Below, piece by piece: positions 35,229-43,393 of a DNA stretch of 64,000 nucleotides (position 1 is the first letter of the stretch; every line of letters starts with the position of its first letter). The notes beneath the pieces are model-generated. The model was given only the letters and a program-made list of their open reading frames with translations, was not told the origin of the DNA and did not search any database. A program made the translations under genes and the position numbers. Origin of the DNA: Humibacter albus DSM 18994 (GTDB taxonomy: Bacteria > Actinomycetota > Actinomycetes > Actinomycetales > Microbacteriaceae); contig NZ_ATXT01000013.1 in NCBI RefSeq assembly GCF_000421825.1, forward strand, positions 62,001 through 126,000, read 5' to 3'.

Positions 35229-36074
35229 GTGCCGAGCTTCGACGATGAACAGGGCGTGCGGGTCACCTACTACGTGTGGCGGGTGGAGCATCCGCGCGCC
35301 GTCATCCACCTCGTGCACGGGCTCGGCGAGTACGCCGCGCGGTACGAGCCGCTCGTGACGGTGCTGAACGAGTCCGGCTATTCCGTCTACGCGGCCGATC
35401 AGCGCGGTCACGGGCAGACCGGGCTCGAGCAGTGGGACGGCGACCACGCGAAGCTCGGTCGGCTGGGACCGGGCGGGCTGCGGGGTGCCGTGGAAGACAT
35501 CCGGATGCTTACGCGCACCATTCGGGACGAGAACCCCGGTGTCCCCGTGGTGCTGCTGGGGCACAGCTGGGGGTCGCTGATGGCGCAGATGCTCGTCAAC
35601 GAGCACTCCGACGAGGTCGACGCACTCGTGCTCACGGGCACCGCCTACCGCACGCCGCGGCACATGGAGGCGGGCGATCTGAACAAGCACCACAAACACC
35701 TCGGCAACACCGGATACGAGTGGCTCAGCCGCGACGAGCGAGTCGCCGCCGAGTTCGCCGCCGATCCGCTCACGTTCGACGCCAAGGTGCTGAAGCTGTT
35801 CGGGGTCGCCGACGGGCTGCGGCTGTACGGGCGGCCGGCGCGGGGCATCCGTCCGCTGCCGCTGCTGGTCATGATCGGCGAGGAGGACTCGCTCGGCGGT
35901 GCGACGAGCGCGCGGATGCTCGTGCAGGCCTACCGCGCGCGCTCCGGCTTCACCGACACCACCTTGCGCATCTATCCGGGCGCGAGGCACGAGGTGTTCA
36001 ACGAGACGAACCGCGACGAGGTGATCGGCGACCTCGTGCGGTGGCTGGACGCCCGGTTCCCGCACCTCGTGTAG
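35229..36074 (+). CDS. alpha/beta hydrolase, monoacylglycerol-lipase-like
   Basis: This protein of 281 residues resembles serine aminopeptidase S33/lysophospholipase proteins: LVHGLGEYAARYEPL, the nucleophile in LLGHSWGSLMAQ, the acid in GEEDSLGG and the histidine in GARHEVFNE. It is probably a cytosolic esterase for monoacylglycerols or similar lipids. The GTG at 35229 has GAGAAT exactly six bases upstream, so this start is preferred over the ATG at 35187. It is divergent from marR but its promoter lies about 50 bases from the MarR site; co-regulation is possible and unproven. Confidence 0.88.
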   Translation: MPSFDDEQGVRVTYYVWRVEHPRAVIHLVHGLGEYAARYEPLVTVLNESGYSVYAADQRGHGQTGLEQWDGDHAKLGRLGPGGLRGAVEDIRMLTRTIRDENPGVPVVLLGHSWGSLMAQMLVNEHSDEVDALVLTGTAYRTPRHMEAGDLNKHHKHLGNTGYEWLSRDERVAAEFAADPLTFDAKVLKLFGVADGLRLYGRPARGIRPLPLLVMIGEEDSLGGATSARMLVQAYRARSGFTDTTLRIYPGARHEVFNETNRDEVIGDLVRWLDARFPHLV

Positions 36075-36125
36075 CGGCCGGCGCGGGCGGCGGCGGCGGT
36101 CGCCTGCGGTGCCCTGCGCCGTGTC

Positions 36126-36196
36126 GCTGAGACATCCCATTCGGGCCGAGACATAGCTCCTCGCGGTACGTCTCGGCCCGAATGGCATGTTTCAGC
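36126..36196. repeat. large palindromic intergenic element (family also at 55780)
   Basis: CATTCGGGCCGAGAC (36138-36152) and GTCTCGGCCCGAATG (36170-36184) are perfect 15-bp arms. Imperfect pairing extends outward through GCTGAGACAT and ATGTTTCAGC. A related element stands at 55780-55842. Confidence 0.85.
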
Positions 36197-36256
36197 GGTG
36201 CTCCGCGTCCCGGGGCCGAAGCGCGACCTCCGCCGGAGCTCAGCGGGCGCCCGCCA

Positions 36257-36262
36257 TAGGCT
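36257..36262 (+). promoter_or_regulatory. leaderless -10 element (TAGGCT) of the lipoate ligase gene
   Basis: TAGGCT lies exactly six bases before the ATG at 36269. Confidence 0.6.
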
Positions 36263-36268
36263 GGTGCC

Positions 36269-37318
36269 ATGCACGGTGAGTACAAGGTTCCCGGCGGCAA
36301 ACTCGTCGTCGTCGATTTCGACGTGGTGAACGGCGCGATCGCGAATTTCCATCTCGCAGGCGATTTCTTCCTCGAACCCGACGCCGCGCTGGAGGCCATC
36401 GACGCCGCCGTGACCGGCCTGAGTGCCGAGTCCGATTCGGCTGCCATCGCCGAAGCGGTGCGCCGTGCGCTCCCTGCGGATGCCGCCCTGCTCGGCTTCT
36501 CGCCGGAGGCGGTCGCCGTCGCCGTGCGCCGCTCCCTGTCGAACGCCTCCACCTGGCGCGACTACGACTGGCAGATCGTGCACGCCAAGGCGGTACCGCC
36601 CCGGTTGCACCTGGCTCTCGATGAGGTGCTCAGCAACTCCCTGGCGGCCGGACGTCGCGGTCCGACGCTCCGCATCTGGGAATGGGACGAGTCCGCCGTC
36701 GTCATCGGCAGCTTCCAGTCGGTCAAGAACGAAGTGGACCCGGACGGCGCCCGTGAGCACGGCTTCGACGTGGTGCGCCGCATCACCGGTGGCGGCGCCA
36801 TGATGATGGAGAAGGGCAACGTCGTCACCTACTCGCTCTATGTGCCGGCCGAACTCGTCTCGGGCATGAGCTTCGCCGACAGCTACGCCTACCTCGACGA
36901 CTGGGCCCTCGTCGCCCTGCGCTCTCTCGGAGTGGATGCCACGTACAAGCCCCTTAACGACATCGCGAGCCCGCAGGGCAAGATCGGCGGCGCCGCGCAG
37001 AAGCGCTTCAAGAACGGGGCGGTGCTGCATCACGTCACGATGAGCTACGACATGGACGGCGAGAAGATGACGCAGGTGCTGCGCATCGGCCGCGAGAAGA
37101 TCAGCGACAAGGGCATCACCTCGGCGGCCAAGCGCGTGGACCCGCTGAAGGCGCAGAGCGGCAAGACCCGTGCCGAGATCATCGCTTCGATGAAGCAGAC
37201 CTTCACCGAGCTCTACGGCGCGACCCCTGGCGACATCAGCGACGAGGAGTACGCCGAGGCCGAGCGTCTGGTGGCCGAGAAGTTCGCGACCGACGACTGG
37301 CTCTACCGCGTGCCCTGA
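36269..37318 (+). CDS. lplA: lipoate-protein ligase A family, accessory domain first
   Basis: This protein of 349 residues activates lipoate (or octanoate) and attaches it to 2-oxoacid dehydrogenase and glycine-cleavage proteins. The catalytic BPL/LplA domain occupies about 105-330, with the lipoate-binding loop RRITGGGAM and the lysine in GKIGGAAQKR. The first 100 residues (KVPGGKLVVVDFDVVNGAIANFHLAGDFFLE) match the accessory domain that in E. coli LplA lies at the C-terminus, so domain order is permuted. The start is supported by the TAGGCT element. Confidence 0.9.
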   Translation: MHGEYKVPGGKLVVVDFDVVNGAIANFHLAGDFFLEPDAALEAIDAAVTGLSAESDSAAIAEAVRRALPADAALLGFSPEAVAVAVRRSLSNASTWRDYDWQIVHAKAVPPRLHLALDEVLSNSLAAGRRGPTLRIWEWDESAVVIGSFQSVKNEVDPDGAREHGFDVVRRITGGGAMMMEKGNVVTYSLYVPAELVSGMSFADSYAYLDDWALVALRSLGVDATYKPLNDIASPQGKIGGAAQKRFKNGAVLHHVTMSYDMDGEKMTQVLRIGREKISDKGITSAAKRVDPLKAQSGKTRAEIIASMKQTFTELYGATPGDISDEEYAEAERLVAEKFATDDWLYRVP

Positions 37319-37431
37319 GCGCCGCGACGCGCATCCTCGCTCTCAGCCATCGCTCCGCCTGAAGAATGGCCGAGCCAGCCCCGAATCATCGGGCAACCCG
37401 GTTGTTCACGCGAATTCCGGGGAGGCCGGAT

Positions 37432-37451
37432 GACAAAGGGGTGGCTCGACG
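37432..37451. repeat. 20-bp intergenic word shared with 12368-12387
   Basis: An exact second copy of GACAAAGGGGTGGCTCGACG lies in the 167-base gap between two convergent genes. Nothing else recognisable is in that gap. Confidence 0.8.
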
Positions 37452-37485
37452 ACGATGGGGTGGCGGCGGGCCGCCGCCCGAGCCT

Positions 37486-38295
37486 TCAGGAAGCGGCGGT
37501 GTCGTTCTCGTTCAGCCAGGCGAACGACTGCGCGATGCCGTCGAACACGTCACCCTTGTAGGCGTCGAACTCGATCACACGCAATGCCTGCGGCGCCGCC
37601 CGAAGAATCGCCTGCACATCGATGTCGCCCTGTCCGGCCGGCGTCTGGTTCTCGAAGGCCGCCTTCAGCGCTTCCGGCACGACGAGCGCGCTCTCGCTGC
37701 TGGGCAGCACGGTGGCGATGTCTCCGGTGATCCGGCCGTCCTTGACGTGGATGGCCGCGTCGCGATCGCCGAGAGAGCGGAGCACGGCCGGGGTGTCGGC
37801 GCCGCCGACGGTGGCCCAGAACGTGTCCACCTCCAACTTGACGCCCGGCTCGAGCTGTTCGACGAACAGCTCGTAGATCGGGCGGCCGTCGACCTTCTTC
37901 GTGAACTCCCACTGGTGGTTGTGGTAGCCGAACTGCAGGCCACGGTTCGCCGCCTGCTCGGCGAGAGCGTTGACGGCCTCGGCGAGGCGACGCGCGTCAT
38001 CCGCGGTCTGCCAGCGGTCGGTGGGGATGAACGGGTCGATCACCGTGGTCATGCCGAGCTCGGCGGCGGCATCGAAGATGACCGCCGGGTCGTCGGCGTC
38101 GATGACGGGTGCGTGGCCGGACGGCGCGGTGATGCCGGACGCGGCGAACGCACGCGCGAACTCGGCGGTGCGCAGATGGAATGCGTAGGGCTCGACCTGG
38201 GTCAGGCCGATCTCGGCCACGCGCGCAACGGCGGCGTCGAGATTCTCGTCGATGGCATCGCGTACGGAGTAGAGCTGAACGGACGGAGTGGACAT
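37486..38295 (-). CDS. sugar phosphate isomerase/epimerase family TIM-barrel protein
   Basis: This protein of 269 residues is of the xylose-isomerase-like TIM-barrel (AP endonuclease 2) family. Visible motifs are the N-terminal SVQLYSVRDA, metal-ligand-type residues in GYHNHQWEF and KLEVDTFWA, then AIHVKDG and VIEFDAY near the end. Family members isomerise sugars or cyclitols such as inosose; the substrate is not readable. ATG at 38295 follows AGGAGCAT-like sequence. It lies 39 bases after the GH3 gene on the same strand and is probably in its operon. Confidence 0.9.
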   Translation of the reverse strand: MSTPSVQLYSVRDAIDENLDAAVARVAEIGLTQVEPYAFHLRTAEFARAFAASGITAPSGHAPVIDADDPAVIFDAAAELGMTTVIDPFIPTDRWQTADDARRLAEAVNALAEQAANRGLQFGYHNHQWEFTKKVDGRPIYELFVEQLEPGVKLEVDTFWATVGGADTPAVLRSLGDRDAAIHVKDGRITGDIATVLPSSESALVVPEALKAAFENQTPAGQGDIDVQAILRAAPQALRVIEFDAYKGDVFDGIAQSFAWLNENDTAAS

Positions 38296-38334
38296 GAGGA
38301 TGCTCCTTGCGTGGGTCGTGTCGAGTGGGTCGTG

Positions 38335-40572
38335 TCAGTCGGTGACGGTGAACTCGGTGTGGGCCGCAGCGTGCGCATCGGCTCCGACCCACACGTCGAA
38401 CGTGCTCGCGTCGAGCATCCAGTCGCGCGTCGCCGCGCTCCAGTAGCGGCGCTGGTCGGGGCCGAGCTCGATGTCGACGGTGGTCGTCGCTCCAGCGCCG
38501 ATGGTCACCTGCCGGAAGCCCTTCAGCTGCCGAAGCGGACGCGACGAGGTTCCGAACCGCTGGTGGAGGTAGAGCTGCACCGTCTCGACGCCGTCCCGGG
38601 CGCCGGTGTTGGTCACGTCGACGGACACCGTCACGGTGCCGTCGCGGCCGATGCGCTCGGCATCCACCCGGGGCTCGCCGTAGCTGAAGCTCGTGTAGGT
38701 GAGTCCATGACCGAATGGGAACAGCGGTGTGCTCTCCTCGTTCCAGTAGCGGTGCACCTGGTCCTGCGGTGCGTGCGAGCGCGTGACGGCGTGGTGCAGG
38801 GGCACCTGGCCGACGGAGCGCGGCCAGGTGAACGGCAGCCTGCCGGACGGCGCCGCTGCACCGAAGAGGAGGTTCGCGACGGCCTCACCGCCGCGTGTTC
38901 CCGGGTACCAGACCTCGAGGATCGCCGGCGCGTGCGAGGCGGCCCAGCGCAGATCGAGCGGGCGCCCGCTCATCAGCACGAGCACGACCGGGGTCCCGGT
39001 CGCGGCGACGGATTCGAGGAGCGTCTGCTGGTCGCCGGGCAGTGAGAGGTCGGAGCGCGACGCGTTCTCGCCGATCATGTCCTGCTGCTCACCGAGCACG
39101 AGGATCGCGACGTCGGCAGCGGAGGCGGCGTTCACCGCGGCTTCCAGAGCGGCCTCCGCGTCGAAGTCCGGCGCCGAGGTCGGACTCGTGTCGCCCCACA
39201 TGTCGAACATCGACGGGAACGTGCGCTTCGGATACGCCACGCCCTGCTCGTGCACGACCTGTGCCCGGTCTCCGACGAACGCGCGGATGCCGTCCAGCAC
39301 GGTGACGGTCTCGTCGAGATCGTGGTCGAAGACCCACGGGCCGATGGTGTCGCGCTTCGAGTCGGCGAGCGGGCCGATCACCGCGACCGTGCCGAGCGCG
39401 TCGGCGTCCAGCGGCAGCACCGAACCGTCGTTGTGCAGCAGTACGGCGGAACGCTCCGCGGCGCGTCGTGCGGTCTCGCGGTGCGCGGGGTCGGCGAGCA
39501 CGGCCTCGGATGCCGCGGCATCCACGTAGGGATCGTCGAACAGGCCCAGCTTCTCCTTGATCTCGAGCACGCGGCGCACCGCGTCGTCGAGCCGGGCCGT
39601 GTCGACCAGCCCGTTCTCCACGGCCGCGACGAGGTTCTCGAATGCGGGCTGCGCGATCGCCATCTCCATGTCCACGCCCGCGTTGAGCGCACGCACCGCC
39701 GCGTCGGCGGCGTCGGACGCGAAGTGATGGGTCTCGAGGTCTTTGGCCGCGTTGGCGTCGGTCACGACGAAACCGTCGAAGCCGAGCGCGTCGCGGAGCA
39801 CCTCGGTCAGCAGCCAGTGGTTGCCGCTGGCGGGCACGCCGTTGAGATCCATGTATGCCGACATGATGTTGCCCGCCCCGGCATCGATCGCCGCCGCGAA
39901 GGGCGGCAGGTAGGTGTTCCAGAACTCCTGGTCGGAGAGGTCGACCTCGTCGTAGTCGCGGCCGCCGAGGGCGGCACCGTAACCCGCGAAGTGCTTGGGG
40001 CCCGCGACCAGATGGCCCGGCGCACCGACGTGGTCGCCTTGAAAGCCGCGCACCTGCGCGGCAGCCACGACCGAGCCGAGGAACGGGTCCTCGCCGGCGC
40101 CCTCGATCATGCGACCCCAGCGCGGGTCGCGGGCGATGTCGACCATGGGGGCGAACGCCCAGTGGATGCCCACGGCGCGTGCCTCCCGCGCGGCGACGGC
40201 CTGCGCCTCCTCGATGGTGCCGGCATCCCAGCTGGCGGCCAGCGCGATCGGCACCGGGAAGATGGTGCGCAGGCCGTGGATCACGTCGAAGCCGAACAGC
40301 ACGGGAATGCCGTGCCGGTTGCCCTCGATCGCCAGCTTCTGCAGGCGGTTGTTCTCCGCCGGGTCGGTCACGAACAGGAGCGAGCCCACGGCACCACGGG
40401 CGAGGGCGTCTTCGACTGCGCGCGGTTGCTGCGCGATCTCGGACTCCTCGCCGGCCAGAGCAGCCGGGATGCCGAAGTAGAAATACTGGATCAGCTGTCC
40501 GACCTTCTCCGGCACTGTCAGTTGCGCCAGGAGTTCCGTCACGCGGGCGGAGGTCGCGGGTGAGGTGTTCAT
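38335..40572 (-). CDS. glycoside hydrolase family 3 beta-glycosidase (BglX-like)
   Basis: This protein of 745 residues has the GH3 barrel (about 10-330), the alpha/beta sandwich (about 370-590) and a fibronectin type III-like domain (about 640-725). The nucleophile is Asp272 in GFVVTDANA; GPKHFAGYGAALGGRDYDEVD and GFDVIHGLRTIFPVP are typical of the BglX branch of beta-glucosidases and xylosidases. There is no signal peptide. ATG at 40572 follows GGAAGGAA and overlaps the TetR stop by four bases. A TetR regulator, this enzyme and the isomerase form one operon. Confidence 0.95.
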   Translation of the reverse strand: MNTSPATSARVTELLAQLTVPEKVGQLIQYFYFGIPAALAGEESEIAQQPRAVEDALARGAVGSLLFVTDPAENNRLQKLAIEGNRHGIPVLFGFDVIHGLRTIFPVPIALAASWDAGTIEEAQAVAAREARAVGIHWAFAPMVDIARDPRWGRMIEGAGEDPFLGSVVAAAQVRGFQGDHVGAPGHLVAGPKHFAGYGAALGGRDYDEVDLSDQEFWNTYLPPFAAAIDAGAGNIMSAYMDLNGVPASGNHWLLTEVLRDALGFDGFVVTDANAAKDLETHHFASDAADAAVRALNAGVDMEMAIAQPAFENLVAAVENGLVDTARLDDAVRRVLEIKEKLGLFDDPYVDAAASEAVLADPAHRETARRAAERSAVLLHNDGSVLPLDADALGTVAVIGPLADSKRDTIGPWVFDHDLDETVTVLDGIRAFVGDRAQVVHEQGVAYPKRTFPSMFDMWGDTSPTSAPDFDAEAALEAAVNAASAADVAILVLGEQQDMIGENASRSDLSLPGDQQTLLESVAATGTPVVLVLMSGRPLDLRWAASHAPAILEVWYPGTRGGEAVANLLFGAAAPSGRLPFTWPRSVGQVPLHHAVTRSHAPQDQVHRYWNEESTPLFPFGHGLTYTSFSYGEPRVDAERIGRDGTVTVSVDVTNTGARDGVETVQLYLHQRFGTSSRPLRQLKGFRQVTIGAGATTTVDIELGPDQRRYWSAATRDWMLDASTFDVWVGADAHAAAHTEFTVTD

Positions 40573-41279
40573 GCGGGTTCCTTCCTGGAATTCGTCGTGC
40601 TGTCCGCGGATCGCCGTGTTGCGGACGGGACGTCCGCCTCTGCGGCCGATGCGGGTGACGATCTCGGAGCGGGCTCGATCAGATCGAAGAAGGCCTCCAG
40701 CGTGGTAGCCATGTCGACCTTCGGGTCGAGCAGCCATTGCAGCTGCAGACCGTCGGCGACGGCTTGCACGAGCCGGCTGAGGGCATCCGGATCGAGGCGG
40801 TCGTCGATGCGGCCCGCCTCTTGCTCGGCGCGCAGGGCTTGCGCGAACGTGTCGCGAAGGCCAGAGCTGCGCTCGGCGAAGAACGCGTGCGCGGGATGCC
40901 CCGGGTCGGCTGCGTCGACCGCCACCCGGGAGAACAGCTCGACCACGCCCGGCACCTGCGCGTTGTGGCGCACGATGCGCAGCATGGCGTCGCGGGCCGC
41001 GTTGAACGACGGGGGAGTCTCGTCGTCGCGAGGGGGCCGCAGCACGCCGTCGTCGAGCATCTGCAGATCATGCTCGTCGCGCGTGCGCAGGATGGCCGTG
41101 AACAGCTCTTCTTTGCTGTCGAAGTAGTGAAGGAGGCCGGCCTGGCTCAGGCCGACGGCGTCGGCGAGGTCTCGCACCGAGGGTCCGTGATAGCCGGACT
41201 CGGCGACGACGTCGAGCGCCTTGGAGAGGATCTCCTCCCGCTTGGCCACCCCTTTGGCATAGGACCCGCGCGTGCGCAT
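40569..41279 (-). CDS. TetR-family transcriptional regulator
   Basis: This protein of 236 residues has a TetR helix-turn-helix (KREEILSKALDVVAESGYHGPSVRDLADAVGLSQAGLLHYFDSKEEL) and a helical ligand domain (about 85-205). The C-terminus is a Ser/Ala-rich tail. ATG at 41279 has TACGCT eight bases upstream. It is translationally coupled to the GH3 gene it precedes and probably controls it. No convincing palindrome was found in its promoter. Confidence 0.93.
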   Translation of the reverse strand: MRTRGSYAKGVAKREEILSKALDVVAESGYHGPSVRDLADAVGLSQAGLLHYFDSKEELFTAILRTRDEHDLQMLDDGVLRPPRDDETPPSFNAARDAMLRIVRHNAQVPGVVELFSRVAVDAADPGHPAHAFFAERSSGLRDTFAQALRAEQEAGRIDDRLDPDALSRLVQAVADGLQLQWLLDPKVDMATTLEAFFDLIEPAPRSSPASAAEADVPSATRRSADSTTNSRKEPA

Positions 41280-41369
41280 ATCCCAGAAGCGTAGCCCCAA
41301 AGCCGAATCGTGTTTGCGTTTCGCGTTTGCGGGTCACCCCGTTCCTGTGAAGATACCTAGACGTTCGTG

Positions 41370-41375
41370 TACAGT
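41370..41375 (+). promoter_or_regulatory. leaderless -10 element (TACAGT) of the small membrane protein gene
   Basis: TACAGT lies exactly six bases before the GTG at 41382, favouring this start over the in-frame GTG at 41367. Confidence 0.6.
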
Positions 41376-41381
41376 GTCCGC

Positions 41382-41771
41382 GTGGGTTGGTGGGTGCTCG
41401 GCGGGATCGTCGCTGTCGGCGTGCTGCTCTGGGGTGCCCACAGGCTCGGCTGGATCGATCTCAGTGACAAGAGCCGCGCATCCCCGGAGGGCGGCTCGCG
41501 CGGTGGCGGAAGTGTGCTCATGATCGGCGACGAAGTGTTCGCGCCGGCCAAGTACGAGGCGCAGCTCGAACTCGACAAGCAGGCCAGGCTGCCGATCCCG
41601 GCTCCGATCCCCGGTGATGGAGACAAGGGCATCTTCGGGGACGGGCCGGTGCGCATCCATCTGGACGCCTCCGGCAAGCCACAGCCGGTCGACGCATCCT
41701 CGCCGGTCGACGCGTCTCGCCGTGGCACGTCGCCGCGCCCGGAGGTCCGCCGGCGCGACGGGACGCTATGA
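41382..41771 (+). CDS. small single-pass membrane protein, unknown function
   Basis: This protein of 129 residues starts with a hydrophobic helix (WWVLGGIVAVGVLLWGAHRLGWIDL). The rest is soluble, polar and Pro/Gly/Asp-rich, containing a short ordered-looking stretch MIGDEVFAPAKYEAQLELDKQA and FGDGPVRIHLDASGKP. No family was recognised. Upstream context suggests its own leaderless promoter; it is divergent from tetR and convergent with the GNAT gene. Confidence 0.7.
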   Translation: MGWWVLGGIVAVGVLLWGAHRLGWIDLSDKSRASPEGGSRGGGSVLMIGDEVFAPAKYEAQLELDKQARLPIPAPIPGDGDKGIFGDGPVRIHLDASGKPQPVDASSPVDASRRGTSPRPEVRRRDGTL

Positions 41772-41854
41772 GGCGTGACTAGTTTGCAGACACGGCGATG
41801 GGGTACGACGCAACGATGACAGCGATGCTCGGCCGACGTTAGTGCGACCGCTTC

Positions 41855-42142
41855 TCAGGCCGGCGTTCCCTGCGGGTTCTGAAAGTCGGGATGCCGCTGC
41901 AGCCATCCCCGCACATACGGACACAGCGCCACCACCCGCAGGTTCGCCGTGCGCGCGTCGTTCAGTGCCGCTTCGACCAACGTTCCCGCGAGACCCTCGC
42001 CCTGGTGCCCTTCGTCGACCTCGGTGTGTGTGAACACGATGTGATCGTCGAACCGGTTGTAGTACGCGGCACCCACGACGGCGCCGTCGATCTCGATGAC
42101 GTAGCGGGAAGCATCCGATTCGTCTCGTACCTGTGCGCTCAT
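41855..42142 (-). CDS. small GNAT acetyltransferase (YjdJ/GNAT_acetyltr_2 type)
   Basis: This protein of 95 residues matches the compact Gcn5-related family of about 90 residues: ASRYVIEIDGAVVGAAYYNR, FTHTEVDEGHQGEGLAGTLVEAAL with the acetyl-CoA loop, and VVALCPYVRGWLQRHPDF with the family cysteine. The substrate is unknown; relatives are annotated as general N-acetyltransferases. ATG at 42142 has TATGTT six bases upstream. Confidence 0.9.
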   Translation of the reverse strand: MSAQVRDESDASRYVIEIDGAVVGAAYYNRFDDHIVFTHTEVDEGHQGEGLAGTLVEAALNDARTANLRVVALCPYVRGWLQRHPDFQNPQGTPA

Positions 42143-42148
42143 GGCCTC

Positions 42149-42154
42149 AACATA
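42149..42154 (-). promoter_or_regulatory. leaderless -10 element (TATGTT) of the small GNAT gene
   Basis: TATGTT on the minus strand ends six bases before the ATG at 42142. Confidence 0.55.
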
Positions 42155-42247
42155 GACCGCCTGTTCCTCAGGGCAGGCGAGGCGGATCGGCGTCGCCGCG
42201 GACCGGTCGCATCGGGCCGGACTCCTCGGAGCGGTCAGAATGGACGC

Positions 42248-43237
42248 ATGTCCGACTCCTCCACCGCCGAATCGCCCGAGTTCGGTGACAGCCCGGTCGC
42301 CGGGGCCGGAGCGGAGGCGGATGCGCCGCGCGAGCTCCCCGCGTCGCACCCCGGGGAAGCGCAGGCGGCACCCGGAGCGCCGCGCCTCGACTGGTCGCCG
42401 GAGGGCCCCGACACCGTTTTCCGGGCCGACAACATGACAGTGTTGCCATCGCTTCCCGACGCGGCGTTCACCCTTGTCTACCTCGACCCGCCGTTCAACA
42501 CCGGACGGAGACAGGAGCGCCGCACCGTGACGGCCGTGCGCAGCGACGAGGGCGGGTCGGCCGCGGGGTTCCAAGGGCGCAGCTACCGACGCATCCGCGG
42601 CGATCTGCTGCACTACGACGACCGGTTCGACGACTACTGGGAGTTCCTCGAGCCGCGGCTCGCCGAGGCGTGGCGCCTGCTGGCCGACGACGGCACCCTC
42701 TACCTGCACCTGGACTACCGCGAGGCGCACTACGCCAAGGTGCTGCTCGATGCGCTCTTCGGCCGGGACTCGTTCCTCAACGAGATCATCTGGGCCTACG
42801 ACTACGGCGGCAAGGCGAAGCATCGCTGGCCGGCGAAGCACGACACGATCCTCGTCTACGTGAAGAATCCGCGCGGCTATCACTTCGACTCGACCGCCGT
42901 CGACCGAGAGCCCTACATGGCGCCGGGGCTGGTCACGCCCGAGAAGGCGTCGCGCGGCAAGCTGCCGACCGACGTGTGGTGGCACACCATCGTGGCGACC
43001 GCTGGACGCGAGAAGACCGGGTATCCGACTCAGAAACCGGAGGGGATTCTGCGGCGCATGGTGCAGGCATCCACCCGCGAGGGCGACTGGGTGCTCGACT
43101 TCTTCGCCGGCAGCGGTACGACGGGAGCGGTCGCCGCGGCACTGGGCCGCCGGTTCGTGCTCGTGGACAGCAACCCGGATGCCATCGGCGTGATGCGCAG
43201 ACGGTTCGCGCGCATGCCGTCTGTCGCCTTCCGCTGA
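42248..43237 (+). CDS. orphan site-specific DNA methyltransferase (beta class)
   Basis: This protein of 329 residues is an adenine-N6 or cytosine-N4 methyltransferase. DPPFNTG (Asp80) precedes the AdoMet motif FFAGSGTTGAVAAAL in the C-terminal part, the beta-class order. The first 45 residues are a disordered acidic/Ala-rich extension. KTGYPTQKPEGILRRMV is a common element of such enzymes. No restriction enzyme or specificity subunit is adjacent, so it is solitary, possibly regulatory or a remnant. CAGAAT lies six bases before the ATG at 42248. Its recognition site is not readable. Confidence 0.9.
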   Translation: MSDSSTAESPEFGDSPVAGAGAEADAPRELPASHPGEAQAAPGAPRLDWSPEGPDTVFRADNMTVLPSLPDAAFTLVYLDPPFNTGRRQERRTVTAVRSDEGGSAAGFQGRSYRRIRGDLLHYDDRFDDYWEFLEPRLAEAWRLLADDGTLYLHLDYREAHYAKVLLDALFGRDSFLNEIIWAYDYGGKAKHRWPAKHDTILVYVKNPRGYHFDSTAVDREPYMAPGLVTPEKASRGKLPTDVWWHTIVATAGREKTGYPTQKPEGILRRMVQASTREGDWVLDFFAGSGTTGAVAAALGRRFVLVDSNPDAIGVMRRRFARMPSVAFR

Positions 43238-43393
43238 GCGCCCCACCTTCCCTGAACGATGCAGGCCTGGCGAGAACTGCCACGACTGCGCTGTCGCGAA
43301 TTGCGCGACCGGTCGGCAGAACCCGCATCGTGCGGCAGCGGAAGCGGCACTTGATGGGTTTGCGTCGGCGCCGTGTAGCGCGGAACGCTCGCG

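Noticed and set aside
40569-41300. TetR start at 41300
   Set aside because: The added residues precede the conserved N-terminus, while ATG at 41279 has a TACGCT element at leaderless spacing.
43238-43393. A terminator between the methyltransferase and LacI genes
   Set aside because: Only a 5-bp stem (CCGCA/TGCGG) was found, too weak to call.
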